64,000 nucleotides of DNA from the NCBI RefSeq assembly GCF_000013665.1, contig NC_007912.1, forward strand, positions 2,032,501 to 2,096,500, written 5' to 3'. Positions 25,319 to 37,087 of this stretch are shown piece after piece. Made by a program: the position numbers and the translations under genes. The notes under the pieces are model-generated. The model was given only the letters and a program-made list of their open reading frames with translations. It did not search any database and was not told the DNA's origin. The stretch is from Saccharophagus degradans 2-40 (GTDB lineage: Bacteria; Pseudomonadota; Gammaproteobacteria; Pseudomonadales; Cellvibrionaceae). How positions within the stretch are numbered: the first letter of the stretch is position 1; each line of letters starts with the position of its first letter.

Positions 25319-26311
25319 TTAAACGCTAAATAATTTTGCTCTTACGGTTGTTCTGTATTGGCTGGGTGTAACACCTAACGATTTTTTAAATAAATTGGTG
25401 AAGTGTGTAGGGTCGTGATAACCCACGCGAAACATTATTTCGGATACGCTTAAATTACTGGTTTGCAATAAGTCTTTGGCTACGTCTATGCGAATATTTT
25501 GCAGGTAATGTAGTGGCGTGCGACCGGTTGCGCTTTTAAAGCGACGGGTAAACGTTCTTGGGCTCATGCTAAATAGCTGGGCAACATCATTCAATTTAAT
25601 CTCTTTTGCGAAATTATCGCGCAGCCAAATTTGTGTTTGAATAATCTCCTCATCTGGGTGAGAGTTTTCTTGCTCTAGTAAGCTTGTGCCGCTTTGGTAG
25701 GCTTGCCTAATTTCGTGAAAAAAATGTCTTTCTACATGGCTGGCTACGTGCTTTGAATAATAGCGCTGTATAAACAGTACGGTTAAATCCGCAAGGGCGT
25801 TCACACTGCCTGTGCAATAAAGGTTGCCCGCTTGGGTAATAAAATATTGTCGTTTTAGTTGCACGAGCGGGTAGCGGTGCTGAAAGGCATCGAAAAAATG
25901 CCAATGAGTGGTAGCGGGTTTGTTGTCGAGCAGGCCTGCTTCTGCCATAAAGCAGCAGCCCGTGCCTACACCTGCAATTGTGCATCCATTTTCATATAAG
26001 TTGTTTAGCCATGCGGTAGTGGTTGGCGAGCCAGATACTGTGGGAAACGGGTTGCGCCACAACGCCGGCAAATAAACAATATCGGCATCATCACAGCCCT
26101 GCACCGCGCAATCGGCATTTAAGGTTAACCCTGTATGGGTTTTCACTGGTTGGCCGTTCACAGAAGCAAGTTGTATATCCAGCGCTTTTACATTTTTATT
26201 TTTAAGGTCGCGCGCGGAATTGTTTAGTGCCTCGGCTGCGCGTAGTAGTTCCAGCGGTAAGGTTACGCTGGTGGCAAGCATATTGGGGCAGAGTAAGAAG
26301 ACTACTTTCAT
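25319..26311 (-). CDS. GlxA-type transcriptional regulator (DJ-1/PfpI plus AraC)
   Basis: The 330-residue product has an N-terminal DJ-1/PfpI-like domain (about 1-190: VVFLLCPNMLATSVTLPLELL, CTIAGVGTGCCFMAEAGLLDNKPATTHW) and a C-terminal AraC helix-turn-helix pair (about 230-325: IKLNDVAQLFSMSPRTFTRRFKSATGRTPLHYLQ, SEIMFRVGYHDPTHFTNLFKKSLGVTPSQYR). The layout is that of GlxA/FtrA regulators. Target unknown; the closest divergent gene is fabY, 222 bases away. It ends 4 bases from the convergent methyltransferase gene. Confidence 0.93.
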   Translation of the reverse strand: MKVVFLLCPNMLATSVTLPLELLRAAEALNNSARDLKNKNVKALDIQLASVNGQPVKTHTGLTLNADCAVQGCDDADIVYLPALWRNPFPTVSGSPTTTAWLNNLYENGCTIAGVGTGCCFMAEAGLLDNKPATTHWHFFDAFQHRYPLVQLKRQYFITQAGNLYCTGSVNALADLTVLFIQRYYSKHVASHVERHFFHEIRQAYQSGTSLLEQENSHPDEEIIQTQIWLRDNFAKEIKLNDVAQLFSMSPRTFTRRFKSATGRTPLHYLQNIRIDVAKDLLQTSNLSVSEIMFRVGYHDPTHFTNLFKKSLGVTPSQYRTTVRAKLFSV

Positions 26312-26533
26312 TCAACGTTAGCCGCAGTGTGTTTACGAAGCGTTAGTTTAACGTTGGGTGGCGCATATGGCTATTACAATTGGCTAAAATGCCCTAATTA
26401 TGTGGTTGGCTTTGTCTTACACTAGCGCCTTTCTCGCTACCCCACTTGCGGGAGCATAATGATTGATTGCTGCGCAAAGCTTGCCCTTTGCAGTGCATAA
26501 GCGCAGCGAATTTAGATACACAAAGGCATCTTC

Positions 26534-28390
26534 ATGACGAATCATTCTAGTGTGTTACCTCTTATTGTTGGTTTCGGTGGCTTTAATGCTGCCGGTCGCA
26601 GTTCTGGTCATCAGGCATACTCGCGCATGGTGCTGGAGTCACTCGGCGTAAATGAGCGAAATCAAACTATTGCTGGGTTATCTGCATTAATGGGTTTGAA
26701 GGGGGCTGATGAAGAGGCTGTGTTAAGCGGCACATTAGTAAGACGCCTAGAAACTAGGTTTTTTGACCCGGAAGCGGCCCCGGGCGTTAAAAAATTGGCA
26801 CCAATGGATGCAGTGAAAGGCGTAAATCAATATTTGGTGTCTGGTAAAGAATTACCTAAGCCTTTACCCGCTGGTTGGACTGCAGAGCCATTGGACGAAG
26901 GCGGCAAACAGTTTCGCGTAACATTGCCTCAAGAGCAGGCAGTGTTTGTTGAGCATAATACGCCAATGGCAGTGCAGGCAGCGGGCCAATTGCCAACAGG
27001 TTTTGAGCCTGGCGATCACTACCGTTCACAGCACCACCCTCGCGGTTTGCAAATGTCTATTTTGGGCGCGTCAGATGCCGTTAAATCCATGGGTTTGGCG
27101 TGGTCTGAAATCGTTCAGCTCGTTACACCAGATCAAATTGCTGTATACAGCAGCAGTGTGATGAGCCAGCTAGATGCCACCGGTTTTGGCGGAATGATGC
27201 AAGCGCGTCAGCGCGGTGTGCGACCCACATCCAAGCAGTTGGCCATGGGTTTGAACACCATGCCAGCAGATTTTATTAATGCCTATGTGTTAGGTAGCTT
27301 GGGGGCAACGGCGGGGATTGCTGGAGCTTGTGCAACATTCTTATACAACTTGCGACAGGGAGTAGAAGATATTCGCTCGGGGCGTCGCAAAGTTGTTATT
27401 GTGGGTAGTGCCGAAGCGCCGATTGTGCCTGAAGTAATGGATGGCTATGCCGCTATGAGTGCATTGGCCACCGATACCAACCTTATGAAATTAGATGGCG
27501 TAGCAACGCCGGATTACCGCAGAGCCAGTCGTCCATTTGGTGATAACTGCGGTTTCACTTTGGCTGAGTCCTCTCAGTATGTTGTGTTAATGGCAGACGA
27601 TTTGGCACTCGAACTTGGTGCCCAAGTGTTTGGTGCTGTGCCTGGTGTATATGTAAATGCCGATGGCTATAAAAAATCTATTTCTGCACCTGGGGCGGGT
27701 AACTATATAACCATGGCTAAAGCTGTTGGTTTGGCGCAAACCCTTGTGGGGGAGCAGGTAGTCAAGCATCAGTCGTTCGTGCAGGCACACGGCTCTAGTA
27801 CGCCGCAAAACCGAGTAACCGAGTCGCGAATATTTGACCGCGTAGCGGAAGCTTTTGGTATAGAGAGCTGGCCGGTTGCTGCGGTTAAATCCTATGTTGG
27901 TCACTCATTGGGGCCGGCGAGTGGTGACCAGTTAGCTACAAGCTTAGGTATTTTCGCTAAAGGTATAGTGCCTGGTGTAAAAACTATAGCGAAAGTGGCT
28001 GACGATGTATTCGCGCAGCGCTTGTCTATTGGTTTAAACGACCAAAATGTGGGTGTAGAGAATTGCAGCGTGGCTTTCTTAAACTCTAAAGGTTTTGGTG
28101 GTAACAACGCCACGGCAACGGTATTTTCGCCAAGTATCGCGAATGGTTATTTGCTTAAAAAGTACGGCACAGAGCGCTTTGCTACATACTCATCTGCGCA
28201 AGAGAAAACAACCGCTGCGGCCCAATCTTATCTTGACGAAGCAGACAAAGGCGCGCTTAATCCTATCTATGAATTTGGCAACAATATTGTAGATGAGGAG
28301 AAAATTCAGATTCAGCGCGATTCAATTCGCATTCCTGGGTTTGAGTTTGAAATTCCTCTGCTAAACGATGAGGGATACGGCGAGTTTTAG
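26534..28390 (+). CDS. fabY: Beta-ketoacyl-ACP synthase FabY (initiating condensing enzyme)
   Basis: The 618-residue product is a thiolase-fold ketoacyl synthase far longer than FabB/FabF. It begins LPLIVGFGGFNAAGRSSGHQAY, the opening seen in FabY of Pseudomonas aeruginosa. The active Cys lies in GIAGACATFLYN, and the two His in VQAHGSSTPQNRVTES and VKSYVGHSLGPASGDQ. FabY condenses acetyl-CoA with malonyl-ACP to start fatty-acid synthesis. This fits the lack of fabH in the fab operon at 58336-63066. The call rests on remembered similarity and length. Confidence 0.8.
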   Translation: MTNHSSVLPLIVGFGGFNAAGRSSGHQAYSRMVLESLGVNERNQTIAGLSALMGLKGADEEAVLSGTLVRRLETRFFDPEAAPGVKKLAPMDAVKGVNQYLVSGKELPKPLPAGWTAEPLDEGGKQFRVTLPQEQAVFVEHNTPMAVQAAGQLPTGFEPGDHYRSQHHPRGLQMSILGASDAVKSMGLAWSEIVQLVTPDQIAVYSSSVMSQLDATGFGGMMQARQRGVRPTSKQLAMGLNTMPADFINAYVLGSLGATAGIAGACATFLYNLRQGVEDIRSGRRKVVIVGSAEAPIVPEVMDGYAAMSALATDTNLMKLDGVATPDYRRASRPFGDNCGFTLAESSQYVVLMADDLALELGAQVFGAVPGVYVNADGYKKSISAPGAGNYITMAKAVGLAQTLVGEQVVKHQSFVQAHGSSTPQNRVTESRIFDRVAEAFGIESWPVAAVKSYVGHSLGPASGDQLATSLGIFAKGIVPGVKTIAKVADDVFAQRLSIGLNDQNVGVENCSVAFLNSKGFGGNNATATVFSPSIANGYLLKKYGTERFATYSSAQEKTTAAAQSYLDEADKGALNPIYEFGNNIVDEEKIQIQRDSIRIPGFEFEIPLLNDEGYGEF

Positions 28391-28421
28391 CCGATTGCTT
28401 GTCCAATAAGGAGTGCGGGGC

Positions 28422-29051
28422 TTGGCAGATATCAATAGCGAAAATACAGGTGAGGCAAAAGATACTGGGGCGCAATTGTCTGAGCGCCAGCAGTTACTCA
28501 CCAGTGGCGCTGTTGCCGAGTCCTTGGGGCGCAAGCTTATGCGCTTGCGTCAAGATAGAGGGCTCTCGCAGCGCGAGCTTGCCCGCCGCGCAGAAATGAC
28601 CAACAGTACCTTATCTATGATAGAGCAGGGTAAGGTGAGCCCTTCGGTAGCATCGCTAGAGCGTATACTCAGTGCAATTCCTATATCACTAGAAGCATTC
28701 TTTTCGAATAGCACTGCGCAGGTAGGGGTCTACAAAGAGCAAGAGCTTGCTCGGGTAGATTTACCCGGCTCCACCATTCTTATGCTTGGGCTTTCCGAAA
28801 CCACCTTGGCGGGGTGCTACTTGGCTAAACAAGTCATACAGCCAGGTGCTTCGGTCACCATTAATTGGCTGCGCCGCTCTGGCGTGATAGCCGCTATGGT
28901 GGCTAAGGGTGAGGTTAAAGTCACCATTGATGCCGATGTGCACCTCCTTCGCGAAGGGGATTGCCTGCACTTCAATCTGCGCCGCAGTCACTCAATTTTA
29001 AACCCCGGTACCATGCCTGCTGAGCTTATTTGCTCATCACTGCCCGAGTAA
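28422..29051 (+). CDS. XRE-cupin transcriptional regulator
   Basis: The start is taken as TTG at 28422, 8 bases after AAGGAG; a GTG at 28413 overlaps that RBS. The product of about 209 residues has an N-terminal helix-turn-helix (LGRKLMRLRQDRGLSQRELARRAEMTNSTLSMIEQGKVSPSVASLERIL) and a C-terminal cupin (about 130-205: GVIAAMVAKGEVKVTIDADVHLLREGDCLHFNLRRSHSILNPG). This is the PuuR-like arrangement, where the cupin senses a small ligand. It follows fabY by 31 bases and may be co-transcribed. Target unknown. Confidence 0.88.
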   Translation: MADINSENTGEAKDTGAQLSERQQLLTSGAVAESLGRKLMRLRQDRGLSQRELARRAEMTNSTLSMIEQGKVSPSVASLERILSAIPISLEAFFSNSTAQVGVYKEQELARVDLPGSTILMLGLSETTLAGCYLAKQVIQPGASVTINWLRRSGVIAAMVAKGEVKVTIDADVHLLREGDCLHFNLRRSHSILNPGTMPAELICSSLPE

Positions 29052-29244
29052 TTTCTTTTCTTAGTGGCGCTGATTGAGCTCTTGCTGCTCAACCCCCGAT
29101 TTCTGGCGCCTAAATCCTGTCGCGAACCTAATATTTACTCCATACTGATAACCGCGCCTGTTGGTTTTGCTGCTGGGAGGCTGCCGCGGTTATCTGTGGG
29201 CATCTTCTAATTGTTGCTATGCAAAATAAACTGTGCATAATAGC

Positions 29245-29264
29245 ATTCAAACAAGCGTTTGAAT
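29245..29264. promoter_or_regulatory. PsrA-type operator upstream of fadBA
   Basis: ATTCAAAC-AAGC-GTTTGAAT is a perfect 20-base dyad. It contains the CAAAC-N4-GTTTG core known for PsrA, the TetR-type fatty-acid sensor that represses fadBA in Pseudomonas. It lies 71 bases before the fadB start, just after a possible -10 (CATAAT). Confidence 0.75.
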
Positions 29265-29334
29265 TTGGGTTTGATCTATACCCAAACACACTCAATCTTG
29301 ACAATTACCGAATAACAGAAAGGAAGAGGTCACG

Positions 29335-32678
<3,344 letters not shown>

Positions 32679-32710
32679 AAAGCATTCAAGCTGATTGAAA
32701 GTTAGTAGGT

Positions 32711-32753
32711 AAGCCTCGAATAGCCCATGAATAAAGGCTTTCGAGGCTTTTTT
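32711..32753 (+). terminator. Terminator of fadBA
   Basis: AAGCCTCGAA (32711-32720) pairs with TTCGAGGCTT (32740-32749), followed by TTTT. It has a long 19-base loop and lies 32 bases after the fadA stop. Confidence 0.75.
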
Positions 32754-32807
32754 ATGGTTATTAAAAGTACAATTTAAAGAAAATTACAAATTATTTAAAA
32801 TCCCTTG

Positions 32808-32836
32808 TTGAACCCTCCGAAACCTTGTGGCACAAT
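32808..32836 (+). promoter_or_regulatory. Probable sigma-70 promoter for tRNA-Leu and tig
   Basis: TTGAAC (32808-32813), a 17-base spacer and CACAAT (32831-32836) lie about 100 bases before tRNA-Leu(UAG). The spacing is ideal, the -10 only fair. Confidence 0.45.
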
Positions 32837-32936
32837 TGCCACCCTTCTTAGCCAGACAAGATATAAAAATAGCTAAATAGCTATATAAATCAACAAGTTA
32901 TATCGCAAGTGTCTGGGTTTGATGTCTGTAAAGTGC

Positions 32937-33021
<85 letters not shown>

Positions 33022-33082
33022 TTTAACAGGCAACATCAAATAATTACGTATTTACCTCCCTATATATATCACGAGGATCGAG

Positions 33083-34417
33083 ATGCAGGTTTCCCTAGAA
33101 ACTACTACCGGTTTGGAGCGCAAGCTAACTGTTGGCATTCCAGCAAGTGTTGTTGATCAAGAAGTCGCTAAACGACTCAAGGAAGCCGCTAAAACGGTTC
33201 GTATCAACGGTTTCCGTAAAGGCAAAGTGCCAATGAGCGTTGTTCAGCAGCGTTACGGAGCAGGCGTTCGTCAAGAAGTGCTTGGCGATGCTATTAATCG
33301 TTCATTTTACGATGCAGTACGCAAAGAATCTTTGCGTCCTGCAGGTCAGCCGGCTATTGAGCCAAAGCAGCTTGAGCCAGGCAAAGACATTGAGTTTGTA
33401 GCTACTTTCGAAGTGTACCCAGAAATCGAAGTTTCTGGCTTAGAGTCAATCGAAGTTACTCGCTACAACGCAGAAGTTACCGATGCAGACGTAGATACCA
33501 TGATCGAGACTCTGCAAAAGAGTCAGGCTGATTGGGCGCCAGTTAAGCGCAAATCTAAAAAAGGCGATCGCGTAGTTATCGACTTTAAAGGCACCAAAGA
33601 TGGCGAAGCCTTCGAAGGTGGCACTGCTGAAGGTCAAACCCTTGTATTGGGTTCAAACTCTATGATTCCTGGGTTTGAAAAAGGCATTATTGGCATGAAA
33701 GCTGGCGAAACAGAAACCATCAAGGTGACTTTCCCAGATGATTACCAAGAAGAATCTCTACGCGGCGCAGAAGCCGAGTTTGAGGTTACTGTGCAAAAAG
33801 TTGAAGGTCAGAAGCTTCCTAAGCTTGATGACGAGTTCTTTGCTAAGTTTGGCGTAACTGAAGGCGGCGAAGAAAAATTCCGTGCAGATGTTCGTGAGAA
33901 CATGGAGCGCGAAAAGCAAAAGGCACTTAAAGGTAAGCTAAAAGAGCAAGTGATGAATGGCTTGGTTGCAGCAAATACCGTAGACATTCCAAAGTCGCTT
34001 GTTTCTGGTGAGATCGATGCGTTGCGCAATCAAATGGGCAACCAAATGATGCAGCAATACGGTTCTCAGGCTGAAGGTATCGACTTTAAGTCAATCTTGC
34101 CAGACGATATGTTTAAAGAGCAGGCAGAGCGTCGCGTTGCTTTGGGTTTGATTGTTTCTGAGATTGTTAAAAATGAAAAAATCTCAGTAGATAAAGAACT
34201 TGTTAAATCGTTGATTGAAGATGTTGCATCTACTTACGAGCACCCTGAAGAAGTTGTAAATTACTACTACGGTAATGAGCAGTTGTTGGGTGGTGTTGAG
34301 GCTGCAGCTTTAGAAGAGCAGGTTGTAAGCTTGGTGCTCTCTAAGGCAAAAGTAAGCGACGAAACAATTAGCTATGAAGAAGCTGTTAAGCCTGCTGCAA
34401 AACAAGCTGAAGAATAA
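33083..34417 (+). CDS. tig: Trigger factor
   Basis: The 444-residue product has the ribosome-binding N-domain with the signature GFRKGKVP, a PPIase (FKBP-like) domain (about 150-245: GDRVVIDFKGTKDGEAFEGG, MIPGFEKGIIGMKAGE) and a helical C-domain. It meets nascent chains at the ribosome exit. It is followed by an intrinsic terminator and then clpP-clpX, the classic tig-clpP-clpX-lon-hupB-ppiD order. Start context ACGAGGATCGAGATG is normal. Confidence 0.97.
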   Translation: MQVSLETTTGLERKLTVGIPASVVDQEVAKRLKEAAKTVRINGFRKGKVPMSVVQQRYGAGVRQEVLGDAINRSFYDAVRKESLRPAGQPAIEPKQLEPGKDIEFVATFEVYPEIEVSGLESIEVTRYNAEVTDADVDTMIETLQKSQADWAPVKRKSKKGDRVVIDFKGTKDGEAFEGGTAEGQTLVLGSNSMIPGFEKGIIGMKAGETETIKVTFPDDYQEESLRGAEAEFEVTVQKVEGQKLPKLDDEFFAKFGVTEGGEEKFRADVRENMEREKQKALKGKLKEQVMNGLVAANTVDIPKSLVSGEIDALRNQMGNQMMQQYGSQAEGIDFKSILPDDMFKEQAERRVALGLIVSEIVKNEKISVDKELVKSLIEDVASTYEHPEEVVNYYYGNEQLLGGVEAAALEEQVVSLVLSKAKVSDETISYEEAVKPAAKQAEE

Positions 34418-34439
34418 GCAGACTTCTTTCTAAAAAATC

Positions 34440-34474
34440 AAAAAGCCCACCCTATCTTAGTGTGGGCTTTTTTT
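34440..34474 (+). terminator. Terminator of tig
   Basis: AAAGCCCAC pairs with GTGGGCTTT, followed by a further run of T. It lies 24 bases after the tig stop. Confidence 0.9.
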
Positions 34475-34667
34475 ATGGTCGCTTAAAAAACGTTTTAAAG
34501 AATATTATGTTTTTAAGGTGTTTTTTGCGGGTTTTTTATTGGCGAAACCACTTCGCTCGAGTTAAGCTGGCTAGTGACGAAAGGTTGACGGTATTGGTTG
34601 TGTGATATATGTACAGCTAGTATTAAGCTTGAACAAAATGCAGAGTTTACAGGCCTTGAGAGGCAAT

Positions 34668-34697
34668 TTGCTGCATTTGGGCTAACCTTTATATTAT
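34668..34697 (+). promoter_or_regulatory. Candidate promoter of clpP
   Basis: TTGCTG (34668-34673) and TATTAT (34692-34697) are 18 bases apart, about 100 bases before the clpP start. The 323-base stretch from the tig terminator to clpP has no other supported feature; a 62-codon frame at 34598-34786 is considered chance. Confidence 0.4.
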
Positions 34698-34797
34698 GCG
34701 ATTGTGGCGCTAGAGGTATGTTGGCCAAAAGAATTGCACCAACTGAACCGCCCAGAGTGGTGGCGTCGAAAACAACTAATAGTTAACGGAAGAAACA

Positions 34798-35436
34798 ATG
34801 TCGAATATAGATTTGTCTGCCAGTTCGAATTTGAATGTTGAAAATACTTTAGTGCCAATGGTTGTAGAGCAAACTGCACGTGGCGAACGCTCTTACGATA
34901 TTTATTCCAGGTTGTTAAAAGAGCGTGTGATTTTTTTGGTCGGGCAGGTAGAAGATCATATGGCCAACTTGGTTGTAGCGCAGATGCTCTTCCTTGAGGC
35001 AGAAAACCCAGATAAAGATATCCATTTATATATCAATTCACCTGGTGGCTCAGTAACAGCAGGCTTGTCTATTTACGACACCATGCAGTTTATCAAGCCC
35101 GATGTGAGCACTATGTGTATTGGTCAAGCGTGCAGCATGGGGGCATTTTTGCTAACTGCTGGCGCTAAAGGTAAGCGATTCTGTTTGCCAAATGCTCGCA
35201 CTATGATTCACCAGCCTTCAGGTGGTGCACAGGGGCAGGCGAGCGATATTCATATTCAAGCGCAAGAAATCTTAAAGCTAAGAGAGCGTTTGAACGAAAT
35301 TATGGCTGGACATACTGGTCGTGGCGTAGAAGAGATAGCGCGCGACACAGAGCGCGACCGCTTTATGAGTGCGCACGAATCTGTAGAGTACGGCCTTATT
35401 GATAAGGTATTAGAGCGTCGAGTTGGTGGTGAGTAA
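34798..35436 (+). CDS. clpP: ATP-dependent Clp protease proteolytic subunit
   Basis: The 212-residue product has the ClpP fold with catalytic Ser113 ([14 protein letters not shown]) and His138 (TMIHQPSGG); the Asp lies in [13 protein letters not shown]-type context (DRFMSAHE). [20 protein letters not shown] forms the substrate groove. It assembles as two heptameric rings and works with ClpX, encoded 185 bases downstream. AACGGAAGAAACA precedes the ATG. A propeptide of about 16 residues is expected. Confidence 0.97.
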   Translation: MSNIDLSASSNLNVENTLVPMVVEQTARGERSYDIYSRLLKERVIFLVGQVEDHMANLVVAQMLFLEAENPDKDIHLYINSPGGSVTAGLSIYDTMQFIKPDVSTMCIGQACSMGAFLLTAGAKGKRFCLPNARTMIHQPSGGAQGQASDIHIQAQEILKLRERLNEIMAGHTGRGVEEIARDTERDRFMSAHESVEYGLIDKVLERRVGGE

Positions 35437-35554
35437 GTTTAAGCAGTTTGTACATATTAGATATAAGCAAAAGCTCAGTAGGGCATTTGCTTTATCTTTT
35501 TAACTGCTAAAAACCCAAAAGAGTACAAATTTATTGCATTTTTCGCGTCTTTGA

Positions 35555-35584
35555 CTTGAAAAGTGCGGGTAAACGACTCATCTT
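35555..35584 (+). promoter_or_regulatory. Possible heat-shock promoter of clpX
   Basis: CTTGAAA at 35555-35561 matches a sigma-32 -35 element; a weak -10 candidate (CTCATCTT region, 35577-35584) follows at near-normal spacing. It lies 37 bases before the clpX start. The -10 match is poor, so this is tentative. Confidence 0.3.
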
Positions 35585-35620
35585 ATAACTTGATAAATAA
35601 GAACGTGTTGGAGAGGATTA

Positions 35621-36916
35621 ATGTCCGACCATACTGGTGACAACGAAGACAACGGCAAGCTACTTTATTGCTCATTTTGCGGCAAGAGTCAGCATGAGGT
35701 GCGCAAGCTTATTGCGGGGCCGTCTGTGTTCATATGTGATGAATGTGTTGATTTGTGTAACGACATCATTCGCGAAGAGATACAAGAGAGTACAACGGAG
35801 TCGACTGGCGATAAACTGCCAACTCCACAAGAGATTTCTGAAACTTTAGACGAATATGTGATTGGCCAGAAGCAGGCCAAAAAGGTATTGGCCGTAGCGG
35901 TATACAACCACTACAAGCGGCTGCGCGTTGGAGACAAGAAAAAGTCCAAAGACGATGTTGAGCTAGGAAAAAGTAATATTTTGCTAGTGGGGCCTACCGG
36001 TAGCGGTAAAACGCTATTAGCGGAAACTCTAGCTCGCCTATTGAATGTACCTTTCACTATCGCTGATGCAACCACATTAACCGAAGCGGGTTATGTGGGT
36101 GAAGATGTAGAAAACATCATTCAAAAACTGTTGCAGAAGTGCGATTACGATGTTGAAAAAGCGCAGCAGGGCATAGTCTATATCGATGAAATCGATAAGA
36201 TTTCAAGAAAGTCCGACAACCCATCGATAACGCGCGACGTGTCGGGTGAGGGTGTTCAGCAGGCATTACTCAAGTTAATCGAGGGTACTGTAGCGTCTGT
36301 GCCTCCTCAGGGTGGGCGTAAGCATCCGCAGCAAGAGTTTTTACAGGTAGATACCGGTAACATCTTGTTTATCTGTGGTGGTGCATTTGCTGGCCTAGAT
36401 AAGGTTATTCGCGATCGTTCCGAAAAAGGCGGTATTGGGTTTAGTGCCGAGGTTAAGAGCAAAGATTCAGGCAAAAATGTAGGTGAAACCCTGCGTGAGC
36501 TAGAGCCGGAAGATTTGGTTCGCTACGGGCTTATTCCAGAGTTTGTTGGCCGCTTGCCGGTTATCGCTACCTTGGACGAGCTAGATCAAGATGCCCTTGT
36601 ACGCATTCTTAAAGAACCTAAAAACTCCCTTGTTAAGCAATATAGCAAGTTGTTTGAAATGGAAGGCTCTGAGGTAGATTTTAGGGATGACGCCCTAGAA
36701 GCCGTTGCCAACAAGGCTATGGAGCGTAAAACCGGTGCTCGTGGCTTGCGTTCAATTATGGAAAACGTACTGTTAGATACTATGTACAAGATTCCTTCCG
36801 AGGAAAACGTAGTAAAAGTTGTTGTTGATGAGTCCGTTATTAAAGGTGAATCTGCTCCATTATTGGTTTACGGCAATAACGATGCCGAAACCGCTAAGGC
36901 TGTACCTGAGGAATGA
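35621..36916 (+). CDS. clpX: ATP-dependent Clp protease ATP-binding subunit ClpX
   Basis: The 431-residue product has an N-terminal C4 zinc-binding domain ([11 protein letters not shown]...[10 protein letters not shown]), Walker [13 protein letters not shown], Walker [11 protein letters not shown], the pore loop GYVGEDV and the IGF-type loop ([10 protein letters not shown]) that docks into ClpP. Sensor motifs follow in [13 protein letters not shown]. It unfolds tagged substrates for ClpP. Separate promoter-like sequence and a 184-base gap allow independent expression from clpP. An intrinsic terminator follows. Confidence 0.98.
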   Translation: MSDHTGDNEDNGKLLYCSFCGKSQHEVRKLIAGPSVFICDECVDLCNDIIREEIQESTTESTGDKLPTPQEISETLDEYVIGQKQAKKVLAVAVYNHYKRLRVGDKKKSKDDVELGKSNILLVGPTGSGKTLLAETLARLLNVPFTIADATTLTEAGYVGEDVENIIQKLLQKCDYDVEKAQQGIVYIDEIDKISRKSDNPSITRDVSGEGVQQALLKLIEGTVASVPPQGGRKHPQQEFLQVDTGNILFICGGAFAGLDKVIRDRSEKGGIGFSAEVKSKDSGKNVGETLRELEPEDLVRYGLIPEFVGRLPVIATLDELDQDALVRILKEPKNSLVKQYSKLFEMEGSEVDFRDDALEAVANKAMERKTGARGLRSIMENVLLDTMYKIPSEENVVKVVVDESVIKGESAPLLVYGNNDAETAKAVPEE

Positions 36917-36941
36917 TGCATCAGTTTGATTAACTTCTATA

Positions 36942-36970
36942 CAAAAGGGGCTTTTCGGCCCCTTTTTTTG
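36942..36970 (+). terminator. Terminator of clpX
   Basis: AAAAGGGGC pairs with GCCCCTTTT (loop TTTTCG region) and runs into seven T residues. It lies 26 bases after the clpX stop. Confidence 0.9.
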
Positions 36971-37087
36971 TAATCCTTCCTTGTTTTTTCGCTAATTTGC
37001 CCCCACCCTTAATGCTAAGAATAGTACTGCGAAAGCCCTAGCTAAGTGCTCGCAACTCCCTCAACGGTTGAGTTCTACAGGTGTTCA

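Noticed and set aside
34598-34786. 62-codon frame upstream of clpP
   Set aside because: No RBS and it overlaps the candidate clpP promoter; composition is unremarkable.
36980-37010. Sigma-32 promoter for lon
   Set aside because: A CTTG and a CCCCCAC are present at roughly suitable spacing, but the -35 lacks GAAA and the match is too weak to list.
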